A DNA stretch of 5,418 bases, taken from assembly GCA_003105285.1 (NCBI GenBank), contig PQAN01000369.1, positions 1 to 5,418 on the forward strand. The letters are read 5' to 3'. The notes below the pieces were generated by a model. It was not told where the DNA came from. It saw only the letters and a program-made list of their open reading frames with translations, and made no database searches. The stretch comes from Methylocystaceae bacterium (lineage in GTDB: Bacteria > Pseudomonadota > Alphaproteobacteria > Rhizobiales > Beijerinckiaceae). Shown piece after piece: positions 1 through 5,418 of the stretch. Made by a program: the position numbers and the translations under genes. Positions within the stretch are counted from its first letter, which is position 1. Each line of letters opens with the position of its first letter.

Positions 1-115
1 GTAAATTCGAGAATGATTGATCCCGATCCTCGCCAGAGGGTAGACATCGACATGCGCGCGGCGCGCCTCGGCGGAAGCGAGACCGGGCGCCGGCAATGCG
101 ACGGAGCTATCGAGG
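1..115. other. Leading intergenic stretch, nothing assignable
   Basis: No gene is assigned here. Frame 1 is open from the window edge to a TGA at 130-132 and could be the tail of an upstream gene, but its translation shows no recognisable motif. The other two forward frames hit stops by position 20. On the minus strand a short open frame from an ATG near position 54 runs off the left edge and could be the start of a divergent gene, which cannot be judged from so few codons. No good sigma-70 promoter is seen. The only clear signal is GGAG at 103-106, a fitting ribosome binding site for the gene starting at 116. Confidence 0.4.
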
Positions 116-1506
<1,391 letters not shown>

Positions 1507-1510
<4 letters not shown>

Positions 1511-2361
1511 GCGACAGTTTCGATCGGCGCCTGAAGCCGGCCCGTCCCGATCTCGCCGCCCGCCATCTCGAAGGGCGGGTCGAGGCCGCGCATTTCGTCG
1601 ACGGCCGGCGAATGCAGGTCAAGGACGGCGTCGCCGATTTGAAGCGTGAGCCGCGCCCCGATGCGCGGCTCGACACGCAGGCTCTCTACGGCGAGACCGT
1701 CGTCGTCTATGATGAAGAGGAAGGCTGGGCCTGGGCGCAGCTCGAGCGCGATCATTATGTCGGCTGGATCGCCGCCAATGTGTTGTGGAGCCGCATCGAG
1801 CAGCCGACGCATCGCATCCGCACGCCGCGCAGCTTCGTCTATCCGCGACCCGACATCAAGGACCCGCCCTTGCTCGCTCTGCCGCTCGGGGCCGAGGTGG
1901 AGATCGTCGGCGAGCGCGACGCTTTCGCGGTCACGAAAGACGGCGGCTTCATCTACCGGCGCCATCTCGCGGGTCTCGACGAGCGCGTCGCCGATTTCGT
2001 ATCCGTCGCCGAAACGCTGATCGGCGCGCCATATCTCTGGGGCGGCAAGTCGTCGCTCGGCGTCGATTGTTCCGGCCTCGTGCAGACGTCGCTCGCCTTC
2101 GCGGGCGTCGAAGCGCCGCGCGACACGGATCTGCAGGAGGTAGAGCTCGGCCGCCCGCTCGAAGAGGGCGAGCCTCTGCGGCGCGGCGACCTCGTGTTCT
2201 GGAAAGGCCATGTCGGAATCATGCAGGACGCCGCCCGCCTGCTGCACGCCAACGCCACGCATATGCAGGTCGCGAGCGAGCCCTTCGACGAAGCGCGCGC
2301 GCGCATCCTCGCGGCCGGCTCGCCGGTGACGAGCATCAGGCGGCTGTCGTTTCCGGCGTGA
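1507..2361 (+). CDS. NlpC/P60 family cysteine peptidase with SH3-like N-terminal region (284 aa)
   Basis: A C40-family peptidase, the group that typically cleaves the gamma-D-Glu to diamino-acid bond of murein peptides. The papain-like domain covers about residues 160-284: catalytic Cys188 in VDCSG, His235 in KGHVGI and the third polar residue, probably His247, in LLHANA. Upstream, about 27-95 and 103-155 look like two bacterial SH3-type modules (for example YVGWIAA at 84-90), as in AvPCP/YkfC-type endopeptidases. No signal peptide, lipobox or membrane segment is visible, so it probably acts in the cytosol on imported or released wall peptides rather than on the intact sacculus. The start is a GTG at 1507 overlapping the M17 stop (GTGA), with GGAG 9 nt upstream, indicating translational coupling. 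Family assignment is secure; the recycling role is inferred from missing export signals and the aminopeptidase partner. Confidence 0.92.
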
Positions 2362-2380
2362 GGAGGATAGCGACTAGTGA

Positions 2381-2520
2381 GTCGCGCCGCCATGATCGAA
2401 GGGCGTCGTCATTCCCGGCAGGCCGAAGGCCTGACCGGGAATCCAGGGCGACGACGTGAATGCTGGTTGTTGCGCTGGATTCCCGATCGCTCGCTAAAGC
2501 GAGCGTCGGGAATGACGCCC
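2381..2520 (+). repeat. Palindromic intergenic repeat, copy A
   Basis: First of two directly oriented copies; the second is at 3307-3446. The core 2405-2520 differs from the core of copy B (3332-3446) at about five positions plus a loop change, and weaker similarity extends left to about 2381. It contains two hairpins. The first (2411-2442) has arms ATTCCCGG and CAGGCC around a GAA loop. The second (2479-2513) has arms ATTCCCGA and CGCTCGCT around AA, with a bulged T. The outer ends CGTCATTCCCG and CGGGAATGACG are mutually inverted, as are GGGAATCCAG (2437-2446) and CTGGATTCCC (2475-2484), so the whole unit can fold as a cruciform. This is the style of dispersed REP-like or dRS3-like elements; I cannot name the family. 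Lying just after the NlpC/P60 stop, it may also help end transcription or protect the mRNA 3' end. Confidence 0.9.
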
Positions 2521-2598
2521 TTCTGTATTTACAACGTGATATATTGAATTTTCGACAGATTTTGCCTGCATGTTTGAAACAGCGCATCGGGGGCTTCA
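2521..2598 (+). promoter_or_regulatory. AT-rich upstream region of the DUF4336 gene
   Basis: This short stretch is strikingly AT-rich compared with its surroundings and lies directly between repeat copy A and the DUF4336 start. It holds TATATT at 2540-2545, which could be a -10 box, and TTGAAT at 2544-2549, which could be a -35 box, but neither has a well-spaced partner. A purine run GGGGG at 2589-2593, 5 nt before the ATG at 2599, is the likely though not strong ribosome binding site. The promoter is therefore suggested by composition and position only. Confidence 0.3.
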
Positions 2599-3288
2599 AT
2601 GTTGAAGCAGTTCGGTCACGAAATTTGGATTGCGGACGGACCTATCGTGGCGGTGGCCGGATTTCGTTATCCGACGCGGATGGCCGTCATCAGATTGTCC
2701 GACGGCGGACTCTTCGTCTGGTCGCCGATCGCGCTCTCGGACGACCTTCGGGCCGAGGTGGACGCTCTCGGCGACGTACGCCACTTGGTCGCGCCCAATT
2801 CGCTGCATCACCTGTTTCTCGATGATTGGCGCCGCGCCTATACGAGCGCCAAATCATACGCGCCGCCGGGTTTGCGGCAAAAGCGCAAGGATATCGATTT
2901 CGACGGCGATCTCGCAGACGCCCCGATCGCGGCATGGGCCGACGATATCGATCAAGTCTCGATGCCGGGCAATCTTATCACGACCGAGGTGGTCTTCTTT
3001 CATCGTAAGAGCCGCGTCGTTCTCTTCACCGATCTGATTCAGCATTTCCCGGCCGATTGGTTTTCCGGCTGGCGAGCGATTGTCGCGCGATTGGATCTCA
3101 TGGCGGCTCCCGAACCATCTGTGCCTCGAAAGTTTCGTAACGCCACCATCGACCGCCGCGTAGCGCGCGCCTCTCTCGAACATATTCTGGCGTGGCCCGC
3201 CGAGAAGGTGCTGATGGCGCATGGAGAGCCGATCGATGAGGACGGCCGAGCATTCATAGGCCGCGCGTTTCGCTGGCTGACCGGGTGA
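2599..3288 (+). CDS. DUF4336 domain-containing protein (229 aa)
   Basis: The protein matches the DUF4336 family along its length: an N-terminal strand-rich part with the IRLSDGGLFVWSPI stretch (31-44), the PNSLHH motif at 66-71 followed by LDDW, a central FTDL at 143-146, and a terminal AHGEPI at 207-212. The family is uncharacterised. The layout, with histidines after strands and a late HG, suggests relation to the metallo-beta-lactamase fold, but the classical HxHxDH motif is absent, so hydrolase activity should not be assumed. There is no signal peptide or membrane segment. The ATG at 2599 gives a full-length protein and has GGGGG 5 nt upstream. The gene is monocistronic, isolated by palindromic repeats on both sides, and reads less GC-rich than the M17 gene, which may indicate separate acquisition. 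No function can be given from context. Confidence 0.85.
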   Translation: MLKQFGHEIWIADGPIVAVAGFRYPTRMAVIRLSDGGLFVWSPIALSDDLRAEVDALGDVRHLVAPNSLHHLFLDDWRRAYTSAKSYAPPGLRQKRKDIDFDGDLADAPIAAWADDIDQVSMPGNLITTEVVFFHRKSRVVLFTDLIQHFPADWFSGWRAIVARLDLMAAPEPSVPRKFRNATIDRRVARASLEHILAWPAEKVLMAHGEPIDEDGRAFIGRAFRWLTG

Positions 3289-3306
3289 CGCCGATGGCGT
3301 TCGCAG

Positions 3307-3446
3307 GTCGCGTCGCCATGGGTCGAGGGGTGTCGTCATTCCCGGCAGGCCGAAGGCCTGACCGGGAATCCAGAGCAACGACGAGAATGCTGGTTATTGC
3401 TCTGGATTCCCGATCGCTCGCTTCGCGAGCGTCGGGAATGACGCCC
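3307..3446 (+). repeat. Palindromic intergenic repeat, copy B
   Basis: Second copy of the element at 2381-2520, same orientation, with core 3332-3446. The hairpins lie at 3338-3369 (arms identical to copy A) and 3406-3439 (arms ATTCCCGA and CGCTCGC around TTC). The inner inverted arms are better matched than in copy A: the 15 bases from 3364 are perfectly complementary to 3397-3411. The two copies differ in loop sequence but keep their stems. It begins 18 nt after the DUF4336 stop, much as copy A begins 19 nt after the NlpC/P60 stop, so it may serve as a 3'-end stabiliser or terminator. Being direct repeats, the copies could recombine and delete the gene between them. Confidence 0.9.
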
Positions 3447-3468
3447 CGCCCACCCGAAACGCCGCATC

Positions 3469-3497
3469 TTGACAGACTATGAAAATATTCCTATTAT
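3469..3497 (+). promoter_or_regulatory. Near-consensus sigma-70 promoter
   Basis: A perfect -35 box TTGACA (3469-3474) is followed after exactly 17 bp by TATTAT (3492-3497), which matches the -10 consensus at five of six positions, in an AT-rich patch. Transcription would start near G3505. This is the best promoter in the window. No convincing protein gene starts soon after it: the next RBS-ATG pair of a recognisable gene is more than 400 bp away at 3927, so it probably drives a structured RNA or a long leader. It was presumably the original promoter region of the maoC-like gene before the vapBC insertion. Confidence 0.75.
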
Positions 3498-3504
3498 CTG
3501 TCCC

Positions 3505-3826
3505 GCTTCCGCCCAACCTAAAGGGGCGTTCTCGTGGGTCAGAGGGCGCGGGCGGGAGGCGGCTCCCCCGGGATGGCGACCCCCGTCCTCGGATAAGGTA
3601 GCACGCCGCCGGACGGCGTTCTTCTCCTGCCCAAAGGGAGAAAAAGAACCGTTCGTGATCCAAGGACGCCGGAATTCGATCGGGCTTGATCGAGAAATCC
3701 CAGGCCCGCGGGACCGGCGCCCTCCGGATGTCGGCGACAGGTCAACCGCGTTCGGGACGCTCCGGACTCGATGAATGAAATTGCGCTACGGCCGAACGGG
3801 GACGGAGCGTCCCGGACACCCTTTTT
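3505..3826 (+). ncRNA. Candidate structured RNA or long leader, about 320 nt
   Basis: The segment is bounded by a strong promoter (3469-3497) and a stem plus T tract (3750-3826), contains no convincing protein gene, and is dense in local hairpins. Seen directly: CGCCC/GGGCG at 3510-3528; GGGAG/CTCCC at 3554-3567; ACGCCG/CGGCGT at 3603-3619; TTCTCC/GGAGAA at 3622-3642, flanked by outer GTTC/GAAC; TCGATC/GATCGA at 3676-3693, enclosed by CGCCGG (3667-3672) and CCGGCG (3714-3719); and the 15-bp terminal stem. A seven-codon open frame (ATG 3573, TAA 3594, product MATPVLG) could be a leader peptide but lacks a clear start signal. I compared it by eye with tmRNA, RNase P RNA, SRP RNA and common riboswitch cores and saw no match. 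It may be a free small RNA or the attenuated leader of the gene now cut off at 3927. The ends are inferred. Confidence 0.4.
3750..3826 (+). terminator. Candidate terminator or attenuator stem with T tract
   Basis: Bases 3750-3764 pair with 3803-3817 over 15 positions with one G-U wobble; the core CGGGACGCTCCG/CGGAGCGTCCCG is perfect for 12 bp. The stem encloses a 38-nt loop and is followed after four bases by TTTTT (3822-3826). The loop is longer and the gap to the T tract larger than in a textbook intrinsic terminator, so efficiency is uncertain. A competing 7-bp pairing, CGTTCGG (3749-3755) with CCGAACG (3792-3798), uses the same left arm and cannot coexist with the full stem, as in attenuators. 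Confidence 0.45.
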
Positions 3827-3910
3827 AAACCTGCGGCCTCTCGAGGCGCGGGATCGCATCGCGACATCCAGAGCGTCGGTCTTGCGGGCTCGGGTGATCG
3901 GAGAGGGATA

Positions 3911-3985
3911 TCGTCGAGGAGACTCCATGTCTGCGCGGCTCTATCTCGAAGATTTGTTCATCGGCCAGCGCTTTCGCGCCGGGCC
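3911..3985 (+). repeat. 75-bp direct repeat, left copy (maoC 5' end)
   Basis: This block matches 4798-4872 at 74 of 75 positions; the only difference is T3932 versus G4819, a silent change in the serine codon after the start. It carries the GAGGAG ribosome binding site, the ATG and the first 20 codons of the maoC-like gene. Identity stops abruptly after 3985/4872 and before 3911/4798. The two copies flank the vapBC segment with an offset of 887 bp. Confidence 0.95.
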
Positions 3986-4088
3986 GGGGCGAAGTGGCGA
4001 AGGTCGGGCTTCGCGGATCGGCAAAAGGGGCTGTGCGGTGCGAGATTGTCCAAAGCTACGTTCGTGCACATACTTGATTGTAAGGTAA
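3927..4088 (+). pseudogene. Truncated 5' fragment of the maoC-like gene
   Basis: Translation from ATG 3927 gives the same first 20 residues as the intact MaoC-family protein at 4814 (MSARLYLEDLFIGQRFRAGP), then switches to unrelated sequence and ends at a TAA at 4086-4088, for 53 residues in all. The GAGGAG ribosome binding site 5 nt upstream is preserved, so it may still be translated, but it lacks the whole hot-dog core and the Asp/His active site and cannot be a hydratase. It is most simply what remains of the original gene start at the left edge of the vapBC insertion. The stop falls inside the inverted repeat before vapB. An open extension upstream to 3771 has no ribosome binding site and no similarity to the family. 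Confidence 0.85.
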
Positions 4089-4099
4089 TACTGCCTTAC
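4046..4099 (+). promoter_or_regulatory. vapBC promoter/operator candidate
   Basis: A perfect 6-bp inverted repeat, GTAAGG (4080-4085) and CCTTAC (4094-4099) with an 8-bp spacer, lies 29 bp before the vapB start and is AT-rich relative to its surroundings. VapB-type antitoxins bind such palindromes in their own promoter, and the VapBC complex commonly represses the operon. A possible promoter is TTGTCC (4046-4051), 17 bp, CATACT (4069-4074), with modest matches; TTGATT (4074-4079) is an alternative -35. The inverted repeat is plain; its operator role is inferred from position. Confidence 0.5.
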
Positions 4100-4128
4100 C
4101 TTCTGCGTCTCGACCTGGAAGCCAAATC

Positions 4129-4380
4129 ATGAGCACGCTCACTGTCACCGCCAAAGGGCAAGTCACCTTGCGCAAGGACATTCTGAAGCATCTCGGGGTC
4201 CACCCCGGCGACAAAATCGCCGTCGACAAGCTTCCCGACGGCCGGATCGAAGTGCGCGCAGCGCGGCCGGTCGGCAAGATTTCGGACGCGTTCGATTTTC
4301 TGAAGCGTGAGGACGGCCCGTCTTTGTCGATCGAGGAGATGAATGAAATCGCCGCTCGAGGCTGGGCCGGCAAGCAATGA
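4129..4380 (+). CDS. vapB: VapB-type antitoxin, AbrB/MazE/SpoVT DNA-binding domain (83 aa)
   Basis: Residues about 3-45 form the swapped-hairpin AbrB/MazE domain, with the characteristic TVTAKGQVTLRKDILKHLG run (5-23) and the PGDKIAVDKLPDGRIEVR stretch (26-43). This part dimerises and binds the operator. The C-terminal tail from about residue 50 (DAFDFLKREDGPSLSIEEMNE region) is the likely toxin-wrapping segment that blocks the VapC active site. The start at ATG 4129 is supported by GGAAG at 4117-4121, 7 nt upstream, and the complete N-terminal domain. The stop overlaps the vapC start in an ATGA, typical of toxin-antitoxin operons. It probably autoregulates through the inverted repeat at 4080-4099. 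Both genes lie in the segment bounded by the 75-bp direct repeats, consistent with horizontal acquisition. Confidence 0.92.
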   Translation: MSTLTVTAKGQVTLRKDILKHLGVHPGDKIAVDKLPDGRIEVRAARPVGKISDAFDFLKREDGPSLSIEEMNEIAARGWAGKQ

Positions 4381-4775
4381 AGATTTCGGCCGACACCAAT
4401 ATCCTCGTTCGGGCGCTCACCGGAGACGACGCGCGACAGAGCGCGCGCGCGCGAGCCGCGCTCGCCGACGCCGATATCGTCGCTTTGGCCTTGCCAGCGC
4501 TATGCGAACTGGTCTGGGTGCTGTCTCGAGGCTACAAGACCCCGTCCGCCGACATAGCGGAAGCGATCCGCCGCTTGATGAACGGCGCAACCGTCGTTGC
4601 GAACCGTCCCGCGGTGGAAGCAGGGCTCGCCATGCTCGAGGCCGGCGGAGATTTCGCCGATGGCGTCATTGCTTATGAGGGAAGCTGGCTCGGCGCCGAG
4701 GTTTTTCTGTCGTTCGACGAAAAGGCGGTCAGGCTGATGCAGGCGCGAGGAGAAAAGGCTCGCTTGCTGTCGTGA
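4377..4775 (+). CDS. vapC: VapC-type PIN-domain toxin ribonuclease (132 aa)
   Basis: A PIN-domain protein of usual VapC length. The acidic residues expected for Mg2+-dependent RNA cleavage are present: Asp6 in SADTN, Glu44 in ALCELVW, Asp95 (with Asp92) in GGDFADGVIA, and Asp114 in LSFDEKA. The toxin should therefore be active unless bound by the antitoxin encoded just upstream, with which it shares an ATGA overlap. VapC enzymes commonly cleave tRNA or rRNA at specific sites; the target here cannot be read from sequence. The frame is intact with no frameshift. The stop at 4773-4775 is followed by a 7-bp hairpin (4776-4793) and then the right copy of the 75-bp repeat containing the maoC-like start 38 bp downstream, so read-through from vapBC into maoC is likely. 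Confidence 0.93.
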   Translation: MKISADTNILVRALTGDDARQSARARAALADADIVALALPALCELVWVLSRGYKTPSADIAEAIRRLMNGATVVANRPAVEAGLAMLEAGGDFADGVIAYEGSWLGAEVFLSFDEKAVRLMQARGEKARLLS

Positions 4776-4793
4776 CGCCCCGTAGGCGGGGCG
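4776..4793 (+). other. Short GC hairpin after vapC
   Basis: CGCCCCG (4776-4782) and CGGGGCG (4787-4793) form a perfect 7-bp stem with a 4-nt loop, right after the vapC stop. No T tract follows, so it is not a full intrinsic terminator. It may weaken read-through into the maoC-like gene, protect the vapBC mRNA 3' end, or mark the edge of the inserted segment, which ends four bases later. Confidence 0.5.
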
Positions 4794-4797
4794 CTTG

Positions 4798-4872
4798 TCG
4801 TCGAGGAGACTCCATGTCGGCGCGGCTCTATCTCGAAGATTTGTTCATCGGCCAGCGCTTTCGCGCCGGGCC
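4798..4872 (+). repeat. 75-bp direct repeat, right copy (maoC 5' end)
   Basis: Partner of 3911-3985 with one mismatch. This copy supplies the ribosome binding site GAGGAG (4803-4808), the ATG (4814) and the first 20 codons to the intact maoC-like gene, so the gene survives the insertion upstream of it. Conservation of the RBS and ATG in both copies also fixes the true start of the gene. Confidence 0.95.
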
Positions 4873-5263
4873 CGTCGAGGTGACCGCCGAGGCGATCAAG
4901 GCCTTCGCGGCGCAGTTCGATCCGCAGCCCTTTCATCTCGACGAGAACGCCGCGCGCGACAGCCTGTTCGGAGAACTCGTCGCGAGCGGCTGGCATACGG
5001 CGGCGCTGACGATGCGGATGTTGACGGAGAGCGCGCCCTTCGCCGGCGGCGTTATCGGGACGGGCGGCAGGCTCGAATGGCCGAGGCCGGTCCGCTCGGG
5101 CGACCGGCTCGCCGTCGAAAGCGAAATTCTCGAGATCGTTCCGTCGCGGTCGCGTCCCGACCGCGGCGCCGTCAAGATACGAACGATCACGTCCAACCAG
5201 CGCGGCGAGGCCGTGCAGATATTGACCGCCAGAGTGATCGCTTTCGCGCGTCCGAAGCCGTGA
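4814..5263 (+). CDS. MaoC family (hot-dog fold) dehydratase (149 aa)
   Basis: A single-domain MaoC/PhaJ-like protein; the family typically contains (R)-specific enoyl-CoA hydratases. The hydratase-2 type active site is seen at residues 36-41, Asp36-PQPF-His41 followed by LD, keeping the Asp-x4-His spacing of PhaJ. The SGWHTAALTMRM run (58-69) lies on the central hot-dog helix, and GGRLEWPRPVRSGDRL (84-99) is the typical following strand and turn. Length is normal for the stand-alone family. The ATG at 4814 is preferred over an in-frame GTG at 4772 because GAGGAG sits 5 nt upstream, the extension is non-homologous, and the duplicated copy at 3927 keeps the same RBS and start. The gene lies directly after vapC and ends 5 bp from the convergent transporter gene. 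The substrate is unknown; a role in acyl-CoA or polyhydroxyalkanoate metabolism is possible but not shown by the neighbours. Confidence 0.93.
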   Translation: MSARLYLEDLFIGQRFRAGPVEVTAEAIKAFAAQFDPQPFHLDENAARDSLFGELVASGWHTAALTMRMLTESAPFAGGVIGTGGRLEWPRPVRSGDRLAVESEILEIVPSRSRPDRGAVKIRTITSNQRGEAVQILTARVIAFARPKP

Positions 5264-5268
5264 AGCCG

Positions 5269-5418
5269 TCACGCCGGATCGGTCTTCTGCGGATCGGCTT
5301 CGATCCTGAAGGCGGCGGCGAACAAGGCGCGCGTATAGTCGCTCTGCGGCGCGGCGAAGACTCCCGCGGCGGGCCCTTCCTCCACGACTTTGCCATGCCG
5401 CATGACGATGAGATGGGC
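5269..5418 (-). CDS. YejF-like peptide ABC transporter ATP-binding protein, C-terminal end (partial)
   Basis: Reading the minus strand from the window edge gives 49 in-frame residues and a TGA at 5271-5269. The sequence contains HLIVMRHGKVVEEGP followed by FAAPQSDYTRALFAAAF, the typical end of oligopeptide-family ABC ATPases: the strands after the H-loop, then the EGP and PxxxYTRxLxxA motif of the oligopeptide C-terminal region. The wording is closest to the YejF branch (YejABEF, peptide and microcin C uptake; related systems import murein peptides in some alphaproteobacteria). Walker A, signature and Walker B motifs lie beyond the window, so the branch is not certain. The gene converges on the maoC-like gene with only 5 bp between stop codons and no room for a separate terminator. 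Confidence 0.85.
   Translation of the reverse strand, partial: AHLIVMRHGKVVEEGPAAGVFAAPQSDYTRALFAAAFRIEADPQKTDPA

Larger units (their letters stand above)
3986..4797 (+). mobile_element. 812-bp inserted segment carrying vapBC
   Basis: This is the stretch between the two 75-bp repeats, absent from the reconstructed parental gene (3911-3985 joined to 4873 onward). It contains a 143-bp upstream region, the vapB and vapC genes, and a 22-bp tail with a small hairpin. No transposase, integrase or terminal inverted repeats are seen, so the mechanism is unknown. A 75-bp duplication is far longer than normal transposon target duplications. Deletion by recombination between the repeats would remove 887 bp and restore the parental gene exactly. 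Calling it inserted is an inference from the repeat geometry. Confidence 0.5.

Noticed and set aside
2381..3446. The two palindromic repeats as a minimal CRISPR array or insertion-sequence ends
   Set aside because: The units are about 115 bp, only two, separated by a gene of unrelated function, with no spacer pattern and no transposase between them.
3771..3926. Upstream in-frame extension of the truncated maoC fragment
   Set aside because: No RBS before ATG 3771, the extension overlaps the candidate terminator, and no similarity to MaoC proteins before the ATG at 3927.
3469..3928. Open frames on both strands through the 3447-3926 stretch (+ 3469-3774, - 3539-3928)
   Set aside because: Both have low-complexity Arg/Pro/Gly composition, no recognisable domain and no good RBS; the plus frame starts with TTG inside the -35 box. 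The hairpin density fits an RNA better.
3986..4020. Possible degraded continuation of maoC beyond 3985, with a shared TTCGCGG near 4010
   Set aside because: The alignment needs several gaps and the shared word is short and common in this composition; the hairpin GCGAAG/CTTCGC (3997-4014) explains it equally well.
4441..4451. GC dinucleotide run in vapC as a possible phase-variation tract
   Set aside because: Only five and a half units in a GC-rich gene, encoding an ordinary Ala/Arg helix; too short to claim slippage.
4772..4813. In-frame GTG start at 4772 for the maoC-like gene
   Set aside because: It would add 14 residues unlike the family, overlaps the vapC stop, and the GAGGAG-ATG start at 4814 is duplicated intact in the left copy.

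Overview
The window reads as chromosomal DNA of a GC-rich alphaproteobacterium, probably of the order Hyphomicrobiales/Rhizobiales; a methylotroph such as Methylosinus or Methylocystis is possible but this is only an impression. The basis is high-GC coding style, protein flavour, and palindromic repeats of the ATTCCCGG...CCGGGAAT type between genes. No rRNA, tRNA or CRISPR array is seen.

Left part (116-2361): a translationally coupled pair on the + strand. A complete M17 leucyl-aminopeptidase-family enzyme overlaps by 4 bp (GTGA) a cytosolic-looking NlpC/P60 cysteine peptidase with an SH3-like N-terminal half. Together they look like a peptide-trimming unit, plausibly for recycling murein peptides inside the cell.

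Middle (2362-3446): a DUF4336 protein gene (2599-3288), lower in GC by eye, stands alone between two directly repeated, near-identical palindromic elements of about 115-140 bp (2381-2520 and 3307-3446), each starting about 20 bp after a stop codon.

Non-coding stretch (3447-3926): no convincing protein gene. It opens with a near-consensus sigma-70 promoter (TTGACA-17 bp-TATTAT, 3469-3497), runs through many short hairpins and ends in a 15-bp stem followed by a T tract (3750-3826). This looks like a structured small RNA or long attenuated leader; I could not assign it to a named family.

Right part (3911-5418): the most notable structure. The RBS, start codon and first 20 codons of a MaoC-family dehydratase gene occur twice, as a 75-bp direct repeat with one mismatch (3911-3985 and 4798-4872). 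Between the copies lies an 812-bp segment with a complete vapBC-type toxin-antitoxin operon (4129-4775). The left copy is a dead 5' fragment; the right copy begins the intact maoC-like gene (4814-5263). The toxin-antitoxin cassette seems to have entered the start of the gene while leaving a rebuilt 5' end, separating the gene from its former upstream region and placing it behind vapC. Five bases after maoC, the 3' end of a YejF-like peptide ABC-transporter ATPase enters from the opposite strand.
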